DNA of 64,000 nt from Nyssa sinensis (lineage: Eukaryota > Streptophyta > Magnoliopsida > Cornales > Nyssaceae). The stretch's first letter is position 1. Every line of letters starts with the position of its first letter. The DNA lies in NCBI GenBank assembly GCA_008638375.1, contig CM018036.1:14060328-14124327 (forward strand). The letters are read 5' to 3'. A program made the translations under genes and the position numbers. This document shows, piece by piece, positions 43,105 to 53,477 of the stretch. The notes under the pieces are model-generated. The model worked only from the letters and a program-made list of their open reading frames with translations. It did not search any database and had not been told where the DNA came from.

Positions 43105-44112
43105 CTAAAATGAGAAATGAGAATCATCTAGCTTCTCCTTCATGATTTGGTCTAGCAAATCATTCATTTGCGCTGTTAGCAGGTTTTCCGAATCTCCAAC
43201 CTTACCCTCCCTAAAAAAGACACTATTCTCAATTACCACACTATTCTGATTTGCACCACCTATTAAAGTTCGGCCTGTCTTGTTCACCTCCAAATTCCTC
43301 AAGTTCTCAAAGCTACACAACCTTATAATTTCTTGCACCACCCCTTCTTTGTCTTCCTCTAAAGAGAAAGGGTGGTCCAAGAAGTCAGCCAATCTGTTTA
43401 CATGAACCAAATGCTCCTTTTTCATCTCTTCATAGTTTAAGAAGAGAACTCTATTGGGCCATTGTAAGCTTGCTTTCCAATATCCCAAGACATGATCCCA
43501 AAAGGGTCCAAATGGAGAGACCCCTTTGCAAAACAAGTCAAATGTGTCGTCCAGAGAAAGTGGTGGTAGGTCATTTATACTGGTTCTTACCTTGCACGAG
43601 AAGTGCCATAAAGATGTAAATACATCTTTTGGATTTCGACAAATGTAGACAATTCGACAACCAGAACTTATAATGGATTCAGGCAATGAAGTGTAAGGGA
43701 TGTGGCAAGCAAAGAGGCGAGGTGAGGGCATATTTTCAATGGCTGGGACAGGGGTGGCACAAAACAAGTCCACGTCTAGGAAGGGAACACAGACATGAGG
43801 ACTTTGAGTAAGTAGAGGATGGTTTGAATTATCATACCGAGTTCGATTGACGATAGAGAAAATAAGAGCTTTAAGCCATGTTGTGCCTGATTTTGGAAGG
43901 GTGATCAAGAGAACATCGGTGGGTTGACTCTTAAAATATTGCTGCATAGACATGACGCCTTCTAGGCCAAACATATGGCACCAAAAGCCTTGATACAAGT
44001 AGATATGCTCACGAAACCATCCTTTTTCTCTAGGAAGGGTTGTTATTACCTCTCGATACCTTTTGAAGATTCTCTCTACCTCTTCTTCTTCCTTGGTTTC
44101 TTGAGCGGCCAT
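43105..44112 (-). CDS. Cytosolic sulfotransferase (SOT2), region IV altered
   Basis: This 335-residue, intronless plant SOT is a paralogue of SOT1; well over half of the residues are identical by eye. The PAPS loop PKSGTTW is at 73-79. The catalytic His in CHIPY is 137. The 3'-phosphate segment CRNPKDVFTSLWHF has Arg 159 and Ser 167. In region IV it reads REGKVGDSENLLT from 301: the Trp and Lys of the usual GDWK are Ser 308 and Glu 309. Arg 301 and the glycines remain. Family knowledge says this region contacts PAPS and the dimer face, so activity may be weakened or changed; this is inference. The ATG at 44,112 is preceded by a TATA-like box. Confidence 0.94.
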   Translation of the reverse strand: MAAQETKEEEEVERIFKRYREVITTLPREKGWFREHIYLYQGFWCHMFGLEGVMSMQQYFKSQPTDVLLITLPKSGTTWLKALIFSIVNRTRYDNSNHPLLTQSPHVCVPFLDVDLFCATPVPAIENMPSPRLFACHIPYTSLPESIISSGCRIVYICRNPKDVFTSLWHFSCKVRTSINDLPPLSLDDTFDLFCKGVSPFGPFWDHVLGYWKASLQWPNRVLFLNYEEMKKEHLVHVNRLADFLDHPFSLEEDKEGVVQEIIRLCSFENLRNLEVNKTGRTLIGGANQNSVVIENSVFFREGKVGDSENLLTAQMNDLLDQIMKEKLDDSHFSF

Positions 44113-44184
44113 TACAAATATCTAAACTACTTGTGAGTAAACGTGTTGTTTTTTATGCTTAATTAGAAACGGAGCGGGGGCCTT

Positions 44185-44194
44185 CCATTTATAT
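44185..44194 (-). promoter_or_regulatory. Candidate TATA box of SOT2
   Basis: On the minus strand this reads ATATAAATGG, about 75 bp upstream of the SOT2 ATG. That leaves room for a short 5' UTR. Confidence 0.5.
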
Positions 44195-44219
44195 CACTTT
44201 TCTAATAAGATGTGTTTTA

Positions 44220-44690
44220 TACACTTACGTTCTTATTTGATGCGCCTATGAAGTCGGGGCGTGGATATAACATGAGCGAACAGGAATAGTTCCCCTTATA
44301 AATCATCATATTAAACATGTAAATTAAAATATAAAACTTGTTGAATCAATTTGTTTGGACACAAATAACAATATTTAAATTAAAATATAAAATTTATTAT
44401 TAAATAAATTTATTTCAACATAAATAATCATATTAAACATATAAGTTAAAATATAGAACCCGTTGAATCAATTTGTTGGGCCTAAATAATTAATAGGTTC
44501 AAATAATCATATTAAAAATTTAAATATAAAACATGTTAAATAAATTTCTTTTAACGCAAATAATCATATTAAACCAAAAAATTAAAAATAAAACTTGTAA
44601 TAAAATGTTATACGCATGAAGGATTGCATTACATTATTACAAATTGCTACGAATAAGAGAGTATTTGCTATAATTTTTAAAAATTAAAAA
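44220..44690. repeat. MITE-like AT-rich repeat, copy 2 (inverted relative to copy 1)
   Basis: Four to five imperfect units with ATATAAAACTTGTTGAATCA, ATTTGTTTGGACACAAATAA and TCATATTAAACATRTAARTTA make up most of it. The reverse complement matches 15,945-16,275, including the distal AATACTCTCTTATTCGTAGC and TTACAAGTTT-like text. It sits in the upstream region of SOT2, left of block U1 copy D. Confidence 0.55.
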
Positions 44691-44739
44691 TAAAATATTA
44701 GAAGAAAAAATAAGTTGCAAGTTTAAAATTATTTCACTC

Positions 44740-44910
44740 CATTATTCGGTTTTTTTTTTTTCTCAATTTTAACAACTTATTATTTGGGAGAAAATCTAGT
44801 AAAGAAGCAACATAGCCTGACATGCTAGCACAATAATTGTCCATGCACGACAAACAGGAAGTAGTGGAGCACATGGTATGTGAAGTAAGGTATGAGTCGC
44901 ATGACCCATG
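44740..44910. repeat. Duplicated non-coding block U1, copy D (partial)
   Basis: GAAAATCTAGTAAAGAAG, CAACATAGCCTGACATGC and CAATAATTGTCCATGCAC match 16,575-16,660 closely; the poly-T lead-in also matches. The middle part of U1 is missing. It lies upstream of SOT2. Confidence 0.68.
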
Positions 44911-46080
44911 TGTTATGTTTTATATGAGATATTTTTTCAGATGACTTTGTTCTATTCTAACTTATACTTTATCACATATATTACTTCACATTGAATAAAG
45001 TGTATCATGAAAAACATATTGTCACATAATATAAGTAGACTGATTTAAAAAAAATTCATGTTATATGTGTAATGTTTGAAAATTTATTAATTATTATAAT
45101 TGTTAATTATTAAATTTTTTCATATTTATATTAACTAATAATATTTTTTATATTTAAATAATTTTGATAAAATAATAAGACTTTATATTTAATTTTTTTA
45201 ATGACATTTAATTTTTTTTATAAAAAATACATACAATACTTAATTTATGACATAAAAAATTTATAATGTCCATTTTAAATAAAGAATTTGTATTTTTTAG
45301 ATGTCATAATTTTCTTATTTACGATACTTTTGACCTCAATTATATAGAATTAATAATATAATTATCAAGACATGTCATAAATGAGTGATATATAAGTACA
45401 TATATAATTATTTTATTTCTCTAATAATTAATATTATAAAGAGTTTTTCTAACAAAAAAAAGCATTATTTATTAGATAATATAATTATTAATTATCTATT
45501 ATAAATGAAATTGATTTCTTAAAAATTTATTATTATTAGATATTGTTAATTTACTAAATATTAATTACAAGATAGCTAATTGTATACAAAACATATACTT
45601 ATATGAATGTGGGGTCCTGCATCCATGATAATTACATGGATTTTATATTCATGTAAGTACATGTGTCACATATATACTAAATCACGTGTGTTACAAAATA
45701 TTATTAATGTTACATTAAATTATCTTCAATAGAATCATAAAAAATAATAAATATGTTATTTGTTATTTCATATAAAAATTTAGTATAAATTACACTAAAA
45801 TCTATAAGATATATCAATATTATACACTGATTTTTTATAATTTAAAAAATTAAATTGACTTTTTCTGTCAGAATTTGTATTTTAACAATGTTAATGAATC
45901 GATCAAAATTATTTTATTACTTTTATATTTTAAATTATTTTATATTATTAAAATCAAATCAAATATCATTTCTTGTTCCTCTCTTCCTAAGAATTAAACG
46001 CCAAACATATTTAAATTATATAATCTCACTTGATCTCTTTTTCAAAAATTATTTTAAGATTTTGATATATGAAATATTAA
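44911..46080. other. AT-rich intergenic DNA, no gene seen
   Basis: Very AT-rich with many poly-A and poly-T runs. The only longer frame (95 codons from 45,855) is F/L/I/Y-rich and shows no domain. Confidence 0.6.
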
Positions 46081-46860
46081 AAACATCTTTGGAAGAAATT
46101 GATGCCGAAAATCGTTCTGCAAGTTCATTTTTTTTCTTTTGAAAGATTTACCGGAAAGAAAACAAGAGTCATGTCATGAGATTTGCGGTCTTTGAAGTTT
46201 TTTCTTTCTGCAAGTTCATTCTGCAAGTTCATCAAATTTGTGAGTTTGATTCACTGCAAGTCTGCAACAAGAGTCATGTCATGAGATTTGCGGTCTTCGA
46301 AGTTATTCTTAACCTGATCCATACTTCAAAAACTTGGCGATCGACCCGACTGTGAGTGTGTGGACACCGCCAAGGCCAAGCTCGTCAAGGTCAAATCGGA
46401 TCTCTCAAAACAGCTCGAAGAAATCGTGTTGTCGCCGTCGCAGGCGATGATGCAAGGGCAGAGGGGTTTGGAGAGTCTTTGTCAATGAAGGAGGAGGTCA
46501 ACGAGGAAGTGGTTGGCATTTCTCAAATTATTGATTATAGCATTTTATGGGTTCAATCCATTCATGGGTTTTGATTTTTCTCAACTTTGTAAGTTCAATC
46601 CCTTCATGGGTTTTGGTTTTTTTCTCAATCTCACATCAATTTGTGTTATGGAGCCAAGTCTCAGCAATTTCCCCGAAGTTATTTTTGAATCTGGGCAACT
46701 ATCCCATGCGAGTGTGCACGTATAAACTTCTCAAGTTCTTGATTTTAGCATTTAATGTTTCAATCCCTTCATGGGTTTTGATTTTTCTCAACTTTGTGAG
46801 TTCAATCCCTTCATGGGTTTTGATTTTTTTTTTTCTCACTCACATCAATTTGTGAGTCTC
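46080..46860 (+). repeat. Local repeats with a GC-richer, possibly captured coding fragment
   Basis: An approximately 40-bp sequence, ACAAGAGTCATGTCATGAGA plus TTTGCGGTCTT, occurs at 46,161 and 46,268. CAATCCMTTCATGGGTTTTG recurs four times between 46,554 and 46,825 as part of a roughly 200-bp duplication. Between them, 46,340-46,500 is GC-richer and one frame reads AKAKLVKVKSDLSKQLEE then IVLSPSQAM, which looks coding but matches no family I recognise. It may be a gene fragment captured by a transposon. Confidence 0.45.
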
Positions 46861-47034
46861 AACAATTCCCACATGGTTGCAAATATTTCTTGCACAGTGA
46901 AAAAATGACATCTGTTTGGTTAGCTTGAAAATTTAAGAAATGAGAGTTTAAAATTTTTTTGTCAATGTTTTCTAAATAATAATAATTTGTTTTGAAATTA
47001 TATAGATAATTCATAATAGTAGACTATGACTTTA

Positions 47035-47090
<56 letters not shown>

Positions 47091-47659
47091 AAGAGATTAG
47101 AGAGAGAAGACAAACTTCTGTGGGTAGAGGAAGAAGAGAGATGAAAAAAATATTTTTTATTTTTTAAATGTTAAAAGGTTAAATTTGGTATTTATGAAAA
47201 TATTTAAGATAACATCAGTGTAATCTGTTTAATCAACTACCAGTTATGAAAGGAAGGTCATTGTCACTGACATTAAAGCATAGAAGAAGTTTGTGTAATT
47301 TTTAAAACAACAGAAAGTCATGTATAATATCGATATATCTCAAGGTAGGTCAATATAATTAATCTAAAAATTTATTATTTATACTTTTTATTATTAAAAT
47401 TTAGTACTTCAATAAAAGTAATAAATTTTAATATATATTATTTTATTTTTTATCTTTTATTTAGTATGATTGTTTATACACATTTACAATTGTTTATGAT
47501 AGTATATTGTTGTTTTGATAATTTTTTACCATTGCAATTGAAATTTTGATATTTTGAAATTTTATTAAAAAAATAGTTCATCATTTTTAATATTTTTTTC
47601 TTTCATGTAATATGACCATTTATGAAAGTTGAATTCAAATGTTAAGTTTTTATTAAATA
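46861..47659. other. AT-rich DNA with (TG)n(TA)n(GA)n microsatellite
   Basis: A compound microsatellite lies at about 47,036-47,092. The rest is AT-rich without genes. TAATATGACYRTTTRTGAMMR-like strings near 47,610 recur near 48,325 and may be subterminal repeats of the adjoining Harbinger element. Confidence 0.5.
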
Positions 47660-48179
47660 GGATAAATTACATGGATCTCTTCTAAAATTTTTGACAATTA
47701 CACTGATCTTTCTTGAGATTTTTTAAATTACACTAAGTTCTCCTATTTTACTTGACAATATACAGATACATTCGTTCAGTTAAATTTTTTTTTTCAAAAT
47801 GACAAAATTATTCTTTTTATTTATTTATTTTGTATTTTTTTAATTTTGACTAATTTTTTAAACTTTTTTTAAAACAAATTATTATTATTTTATTTAAAAA
47901 TATATTTAAGGTATATAACTTATTTTTATTTTATATAAAAATAAATTTAAGTTTATTATCAGTATTTATTTGTAAAATGAAACAAAGTTGGTTAAAATTT
48001 AAAAAATTGAAGAAAATAACATAAAAGAGGTAGTTTCGTCATTTTGAAGCAAAAAATTGACTGGATGAGTTATCTATATATTATTAGGTGAAGTAGGAAA
48101 AATTAGTGTAATTTTAGGAACATTAAGAAATGTTAGTGTAATTGTCATAAATTTCAGGAGAGGTAGGTGTGATTTACAC
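47660..48179. mobile_element. MULE-type MITE with long inverted repeats (520 bp)
   Basis: The two ends form inverted repeats of about 165 bp: the left arm begins GGATAAATTACATGGATC and the reverse complement of the right arm begins GTGTAAATCACACCTACC. Both then share TTTATGACAATTACACT-like and AAAATGACRAA text. The 9-bp flanks TATTAAATA (47,651-47,659) and TATTAAAAA (48,180-48,188) match at eight of nine positions, as expected for Mutator-like elements. It encodes no protein. A transcript would fold into a long hairpin. Confidence 0.82.
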
Positions 48180-48471
48180 TATTAAAAAATTTACTTATTG
48201 TTTTCAATATTTATATTCTAAGTCTCTTAAATCTGTCAATTATTACTATTTATAACCGTTGTAATTCAAATTTTGAATTATTTATTTAAAAATAATTTAT
48301 TATTTTTTTATCTTTCAATTAATATGACTGTTTGTGACCATTGTAGTTCAAATTTTGAACTTTCTTCTTTTTCCTTTATAAATTAAACTCCTTCATCCCT
48401 TATTCTCACGCATATTTTTCATTTTGACTAACTTCTTAACTACATAATCTCTCTTCTTTTTTTTCTTATCC

Positions 48472-49212
48472 ATGGAAGGCTATTTTATGACAGATTTTCT
48501 TTTCTCTAATTTCAACTTTGACCTGACACATCCACTAGACTATGACCTAGAGATATTGACCATAACTACTCTACAACAAGAACAATTTGATGTAGAGAAA
48601 AGAGTGAGACCACGTTGCATTTTTGTCCAAGGTCGTGCAATTATCCGATGCAATCGAATTCTAGGTTGCAAAGTACTTTACAACGATTATTTTGCCGATA
48701 AACTTGTGTACTCTCCTATTTAATTTCGGAGGAGGTTTCAAATGAGTTAACCTCTTTTTCTTTGGGTCAAGTCCATAGTGGAGGCTCATGATGACCAATA
48801 TTTTGTCCAAAAAAAGATGCAACTGACACCTTGATTTGTAATCTCTTCAAAAGATCACTACTACAATGAGGATGCTTACATATGTAGTAGTAGAAAATGT
48901 TGTAAACAACTATACGAGGATTAGTGAAAGTATCTCAAATGAAATTTTGAGAAGGTTTGTTAAGGTGGTGGTTGTAGTTGTTAGTGAGGAATACTTGAGA
49001 TCACCAAACAAGAACGATATATCTAAATTGCTATCTCAATGTGAAAAACATAAGTATCGTGGGATGTTGAGAAGTATTGACTATATGCATTGAAAGTGAA
49101 AGAATTGTCCAGTTGTGTGGAAAGGTCAATATGAAAGGGGAGACCAACATGATCCATCAATTATTCTTGAATCCGTGGCTTCGTATGGTCTTTAGATATG
49201 ACATGCTTTCTA
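48472..49212 (+). pseudogene. PIF/Harbinger transposase, first part (degenerate)
   Basis: The ATG at 48,472 begins MEGYFMTDFLFSNFN. RPRCIFVQGRAIIRCNRILG and YNDYFADKLVYSP, then FRRRFQMS and VEAHDDQYFVQKK, match the N-terminal half of plant Harbinger nucleases. After a frameshift, MRMLTYVVVENVV and EEYLRSPNKNDISKLL lead to the catalytic region SIDYMH...KNCPVVWKGQY, where two Trp codons have become TGA. The gene is broken at HAF by a gypsy LTR at 49,213. At least eight stops are present. Confidence 0.88.
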
Positions 49213-51770
49213 TCACACCCCGGACCCAGACAAAGAGGCCTGAGGTTGGGTGTTATTTGGTTAGGTTTGTTCGGTTACCATGCTTCTAATTGTTCAAGTC
49301 TCGTAATGGAATTCATTAAATTAAGTTACTCTCAAGATAAATCATAGTAAATGAGACTGAATTTAAATCAAATGTATACTAATGCTCAATTTATACAATA
49401 TTCTTTTATATAAGACTATTTGAGTTAGGGTGCAAACACCTTTACAAGGAAAGTGAATAATTGGTACATAATTGAATTTCATACTAAAACTAGGCCTTCA
49501 ATCCTCTGTTGCTACTCCAACAACTACTGTCTAAGTCTAGTGTACCTGTCATTCTCATAAACAGTTGGAGTGAGCCATAACGCTCAGTAGGGCTTTTCAA
49601 AATTACACACAAGTACACAATAATGCAAAAGCTAATGCAAGTCCGATGAAGACGTCTTAAGGTTTGGATGCAATCACAAAAAGTCAATAGAATTAATCAT
49701 AGTGTTATACATTCACACGATATCAGAGTCTATACATACAAAATATACCCACATATCCCCAAACACTTAAACATCTTAGACCAAAGTTAACCTTACCCTT
49801 CTAGTATAGTTATAAACGACAATTATCACCATTTCTCCTCAACATTCAATCTATGTAAATCCTTCAAATCAAATCGTTATAAAACCTCAAACAACATGTA
49901 TCATTATCCACCATATTGATCACAATATTATTCTAATGCAATGCATGAATGATATGGATGAAATAAAGTAGAAAAATAATCCAACACCTCTTAATGACCT
50001 GGAAAATGCTGGGATCTATGCCAACAACTTGTTGAGTCTTGGTATCTTGGGCACCCCCTTCCTAGGGCATTCCATCCTGCAACCTCACAGACAGCAACCT
50101 GCACATATCCTATCACTTAACAAAGTCCAAACCTTGGCATACACAAATTTTCCAAAACCAAAGGACACAATGCACAATGGAGAATGAATTCCTCAAGTAT
50201 GAAGGCATTTCAATGCCAATTTTCAAATCCATCCAAGCATCATAGTCCGTGACAAATCAAGACCTTACACTAAATTTTATAACAATTGTGACATGCTCAC
50301 TAATCCTATATTTACGAACCCTAAACAGTTTATGATATAAACACATCCTCATACATGATTCCAATAATCCTAAGTTAATAACCAATTCAACCTCAAAGTC
50401 CAACATCCAATCATATCCAACACTAGTACACACAACTTAATACACTAAGTCAAAGCATTCGACCTAGTAAGACAAGCAAAATAAGGAAGGAAAAGGAACA
50501 TAGCACAAGAAAATCAAAATTTCTGGAGTAGGGCTCTGTATGCCAATCGACACACAAAGAAGGGTATTTTGGGTCCCCTGTGCCGATCGGTCATCCCACA
50601 GTACCGATCGACACTGGGTTTCCTACTCCACTTGCTGCGAAATGTTTGTCTTGTGAAACCCCTTCATGGTTGATTTTGGTATATTTTGTTTGCAATTTCT
50701 AGTAGTTACCCAACTGATTCAATCCAATTTCATAATATTCATATTTTCACAAAAATTCCCTCTTTAATTCAACCAAACTCCATGGAAATCCCAATGGATC
50801 TCCCTTCCACAAGTCTACCACAACAATCCACAAGTATGTATATATATATATAACAACACACACACCAACACATACATATTCGAGCACATATATACATATA
50901 TATATATATGCATACTCTTCATGATTTAAACCAAAAAAAAAACCCTAAGAGATGCCTAGAACTAGAGAGAGAAAATCTAAAGAGAGAGAGAGAGAGAGCG
51001 AGAGAGAGTTTGAGAGGAGCATCAATGGTTGCTTAGGGTTTAATCTTCTTCCCTTTTCTTTCCATTTCTTGTTCTTCTTCTTTCCTTGATTTCCTCTTTG
51101 AGTTAGGATCTCCTTGGTATGTGAAATACATACACAAAAACATACTTACACACGCACACACTTAGCCTTCCATGGTTTTTTCCACCGAGAGAGAAAGAGA
51201 GAGAAATGATAGAAGTAAGAGTTTTTGAGATATGAGAATAAGAAAGAGAAAGAGAATTGTATGGCTAAATAGGGGGAGCTTCCCCTTTTTTTTTCTTCTT
51301 TTAGTCTCCACCACACCTTTTTTCCATACATATATATACACATACATATATGTACATCAATACACTAACACACACACAATTATCTCTCTCCTAACCACCC
51401 AACAATGGACAAATGTCCCCCTTAAAATTATAATATCTTCTATGACTTCCTTTGAAAGTTTTGCACGTATCCCAAGAGTGTCACGTGGCCAGTTGGCCAA
51501 ACATGTATACATACTCGCACTCGAAAATAAATTAATTTTCAAAAACATACCCCATTTTATTAAATTAATTGTCCAAATATTTACCTTTCATTTTCTTCAT
51601 TTATTGAACACATTTATAAACACTCCATTATGTATTTATCTTGGTTCAAACTCAACAATTCACTGAATTGCCCTTCTTTAAATTCTAGGGTCATTACATT
51701 TTCCACCCCTTAAATTAATTTCGTCCTCAAAATTAGTTAATCTTAAAGTTAGATTCTCGAAGTTGTTAGA
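49213..51770 (-). mobile_element. Gypsy LTR plus short internal remnant inside Harbinger
   Basis: On the minus strand, 51,770-51,691 reads like the end of a chromovirus pol (NFEDEINLR) followed by GGGGTGG. The LTR then begins TGTAATGACCCTAG at 51,690 and runs to about 49,213 (end GGGGTGTGATA, probably once GTGACA). The transposase frame HAF...FGLLGSHNDINVL is split at this place. The flanking 5-mers CTTTC and CTATC agree at four of five bases. Most of the element is gone. Many microsatellites ((TA)n, (GA)n, (CA)n) lie within; ORFs here have no known domain. Confidence 0.68.
50975..51010. repeat. (GA)n microsatellite
   Basis: An interrupted GA tract lies within the gypsy LTR. The antisense and sense ORFs around it (51,146-51,666) arise from this and neighbouring simple repeats. 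Confidence 0.9.
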
Positions 51771-52305
51771 CTATCTTTGGGTTATTGGGATCTCACAACG
51801 ATATCAATGTGTTGGTATGATATTATTTATTTACCAACGTCATCCAAGGAAAAACACCTCCTTGTAATTACTCAATCAATGGTCATGATTATACAATGGG
51901 ATATTATCTTGTTGATGGCATATATTCTTCATGTTCAACATTTGTAAAAATAAAAAATCAATGTCTACAAGAGAATAAGGAAAAACTTTTTGCTACAACT
52001 TAAGTATCGATAAGGAAGGATGTCGAACAAGCATTTGGAGTGCTCTAAGCATGATTTGCAATTGTTCATGAAACTCCTCATTTCTTGGATATTCCAACGC
52101 TTAAAGATATCATGAAAGCGTGCATTATAATTCACAATATGATCGACGCGATGTCTACATACATGACCTCAGTTACGATGTAATTGATGAAAACATAGAT
52201 GTATCGTATGAGCAAACAGTGGAACTATTACAAATGATTTGAAGTCAACGTCTCATTTAAGATAGAGGAATACATTCTCAACTCTGACGAGATCTTGTTA
52301 AGCAC
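51771..52305 (+). pseudogene. PIF/Harbinger transposase, second part (degenerate)
   Basis: FGLLGSHNDINVLV picks up exactly where the first part stops. It is followed by NYSINGHDYTMGYYLVDGIY and CSTFVKI, then VSIRKDVEQAFGVL and DIMKACIIIHNMI. These are the conserved DDE-carrying C-terminal blocks of plant Harbinger nucleases. Stops replace Gln in the QAFGVLQA-type region and elsewhere. Confidence 0.87.
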
Positions 52306-52539
52306 TTGTGGCAACTTCAGAGGACTCACATGATTGTTTAATTTAGTATTCTATTATAATTTGTGAATGGTTTGGTGTTTTAGTATGATATGTCACACCA
52401 TATTATGTATGCTATTATAACTTGTAAATAGTTTGGTGTTTTATTAGAAATTGTAAAACTATAAGCATTTCTAGTTAATATCAAATGAAATTCGTTAATA
52501 CTAAAGACTATGATACAATAATGATAACAAATAATTAAT

Positions 52540-53390
52540 AGAAACTACTAGTTTTTAAACACCTCTAAAGCCTCTCTGAAGAATTTGCATCTTAAAGCGA
52601 TTGAAATATTCTTGGGCCTCATGAGTCATTCCGCTAGTATCCATCATTATTATTTTCTACTCTTTCACTAATTGTGCCCATCATTACTTTTCTTCTTGCA
52701 GCTTTCAATGCCTTTCGATAACTTTTAGTTTCCTTTCATTCACCATATTATTCTCTTTAAGGTTCTTCTTTCCCTCCATTATTTCTTTTAAGAGATCCAT
52801 AACAATTGGCATTTTCAAGGTTTTTTTCATTCATTTTAAAACATTCTTGCCTACTGGTCTTTGTACAAAACCACTATTTGGGACATCATCTCCTACAAGA
52901 TCTGTTGGAGTCTCTTTATGTGATGACATGCTGGGAGAGGAATTCGAACCATTGCCTCCAAATGATGGTTTTTGCTTTCTAATCTCATCTAGCCCTTCAA
53001 TTGGTGTCTAAATAGTCAAGTGTGAACTTTTTTCTGACCATTTGTTCATAGAGTTATTTCCCATACACAATCTGAAAAAATTAATTAAATAGATTTGAAT
53101 AAGACAACTAATTAATTTAAATAAATAGATTTACCTTGTCTTTTTATTATTTCTACTTGGGCGCATGTTTTTAATTTGAGCAAGACAATTACAAAATTTA
53201 TTAATTATATATTGAATATTTGCCCGGCATTGCTGTAGTGACTTCTCATCATGATTAATATCTATTTTCTTGTAATGCTAAAAATACTCCTACTGTCGGC
53301 CCCAAAAATTACTCTTATTTTGATATTCCCGTGCACAACATCCATACTAATGCTAAGCCATGCCGCCACAAGATTTTTGGGCCAATATTA
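52540..53390 (-). pseudogene. PIF/Harbinger accessory Myb/SANT-like protein (degenerate)
   Basis: Minus-strand frames give LVAAWLSISMDVVHGN, then after a frameshift QNKSNFWGR and SLQQCRANIQYIINKFCNCL, the Myb/SANT DNA-binding block of Harbinger ORF1 proteins. A likely intron (53,072-53,134) follows. The second exon has FVQRPVGKNVLKMNEKNLEN, matching the RPIGxKxAK motif of this family, and a charged C-terminus. In active elements this protein helps transposase bind or reach the nucleus. Stops and frameshifts make it inactive. Confidence 0.78.
53072..53134 (-). other. Probable intron of the Harbinger accessory gene
   Basis: On the minus strand it starts GTAAATCTATTT and ends in a T-tract with CAG, 63 bp. 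Coding-like sequence stops and restarts at these borders. Confidence 0.5.
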
Positions 53391-53477
53391 GTGATAAAAA
53401 ATACAATATCAAAATTTTTGGGGGACAATTAGGAATTTAATTAATAATGTTTGTTAAATTTTTCTCTTATAATATTG

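Larger units (their letters stand above)
48470..53390. mobile_element. PIF/Harbinger transposon, two genes, interrupted and dead
   Basis: A transposase gene on the plus strand (in two parts) and a Myb/SANT-type accessory gene on the minus strand (52,540-53,390) face each other, the usual pairing in autonomous plant PIF/Harbinger elements. A gypsy LTR (49,213-51,770) splits the transposase. The terminal inverted repeats and 3-bp target duplication were not identified, so the outer limits are approximate. Confidence 0.8.
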
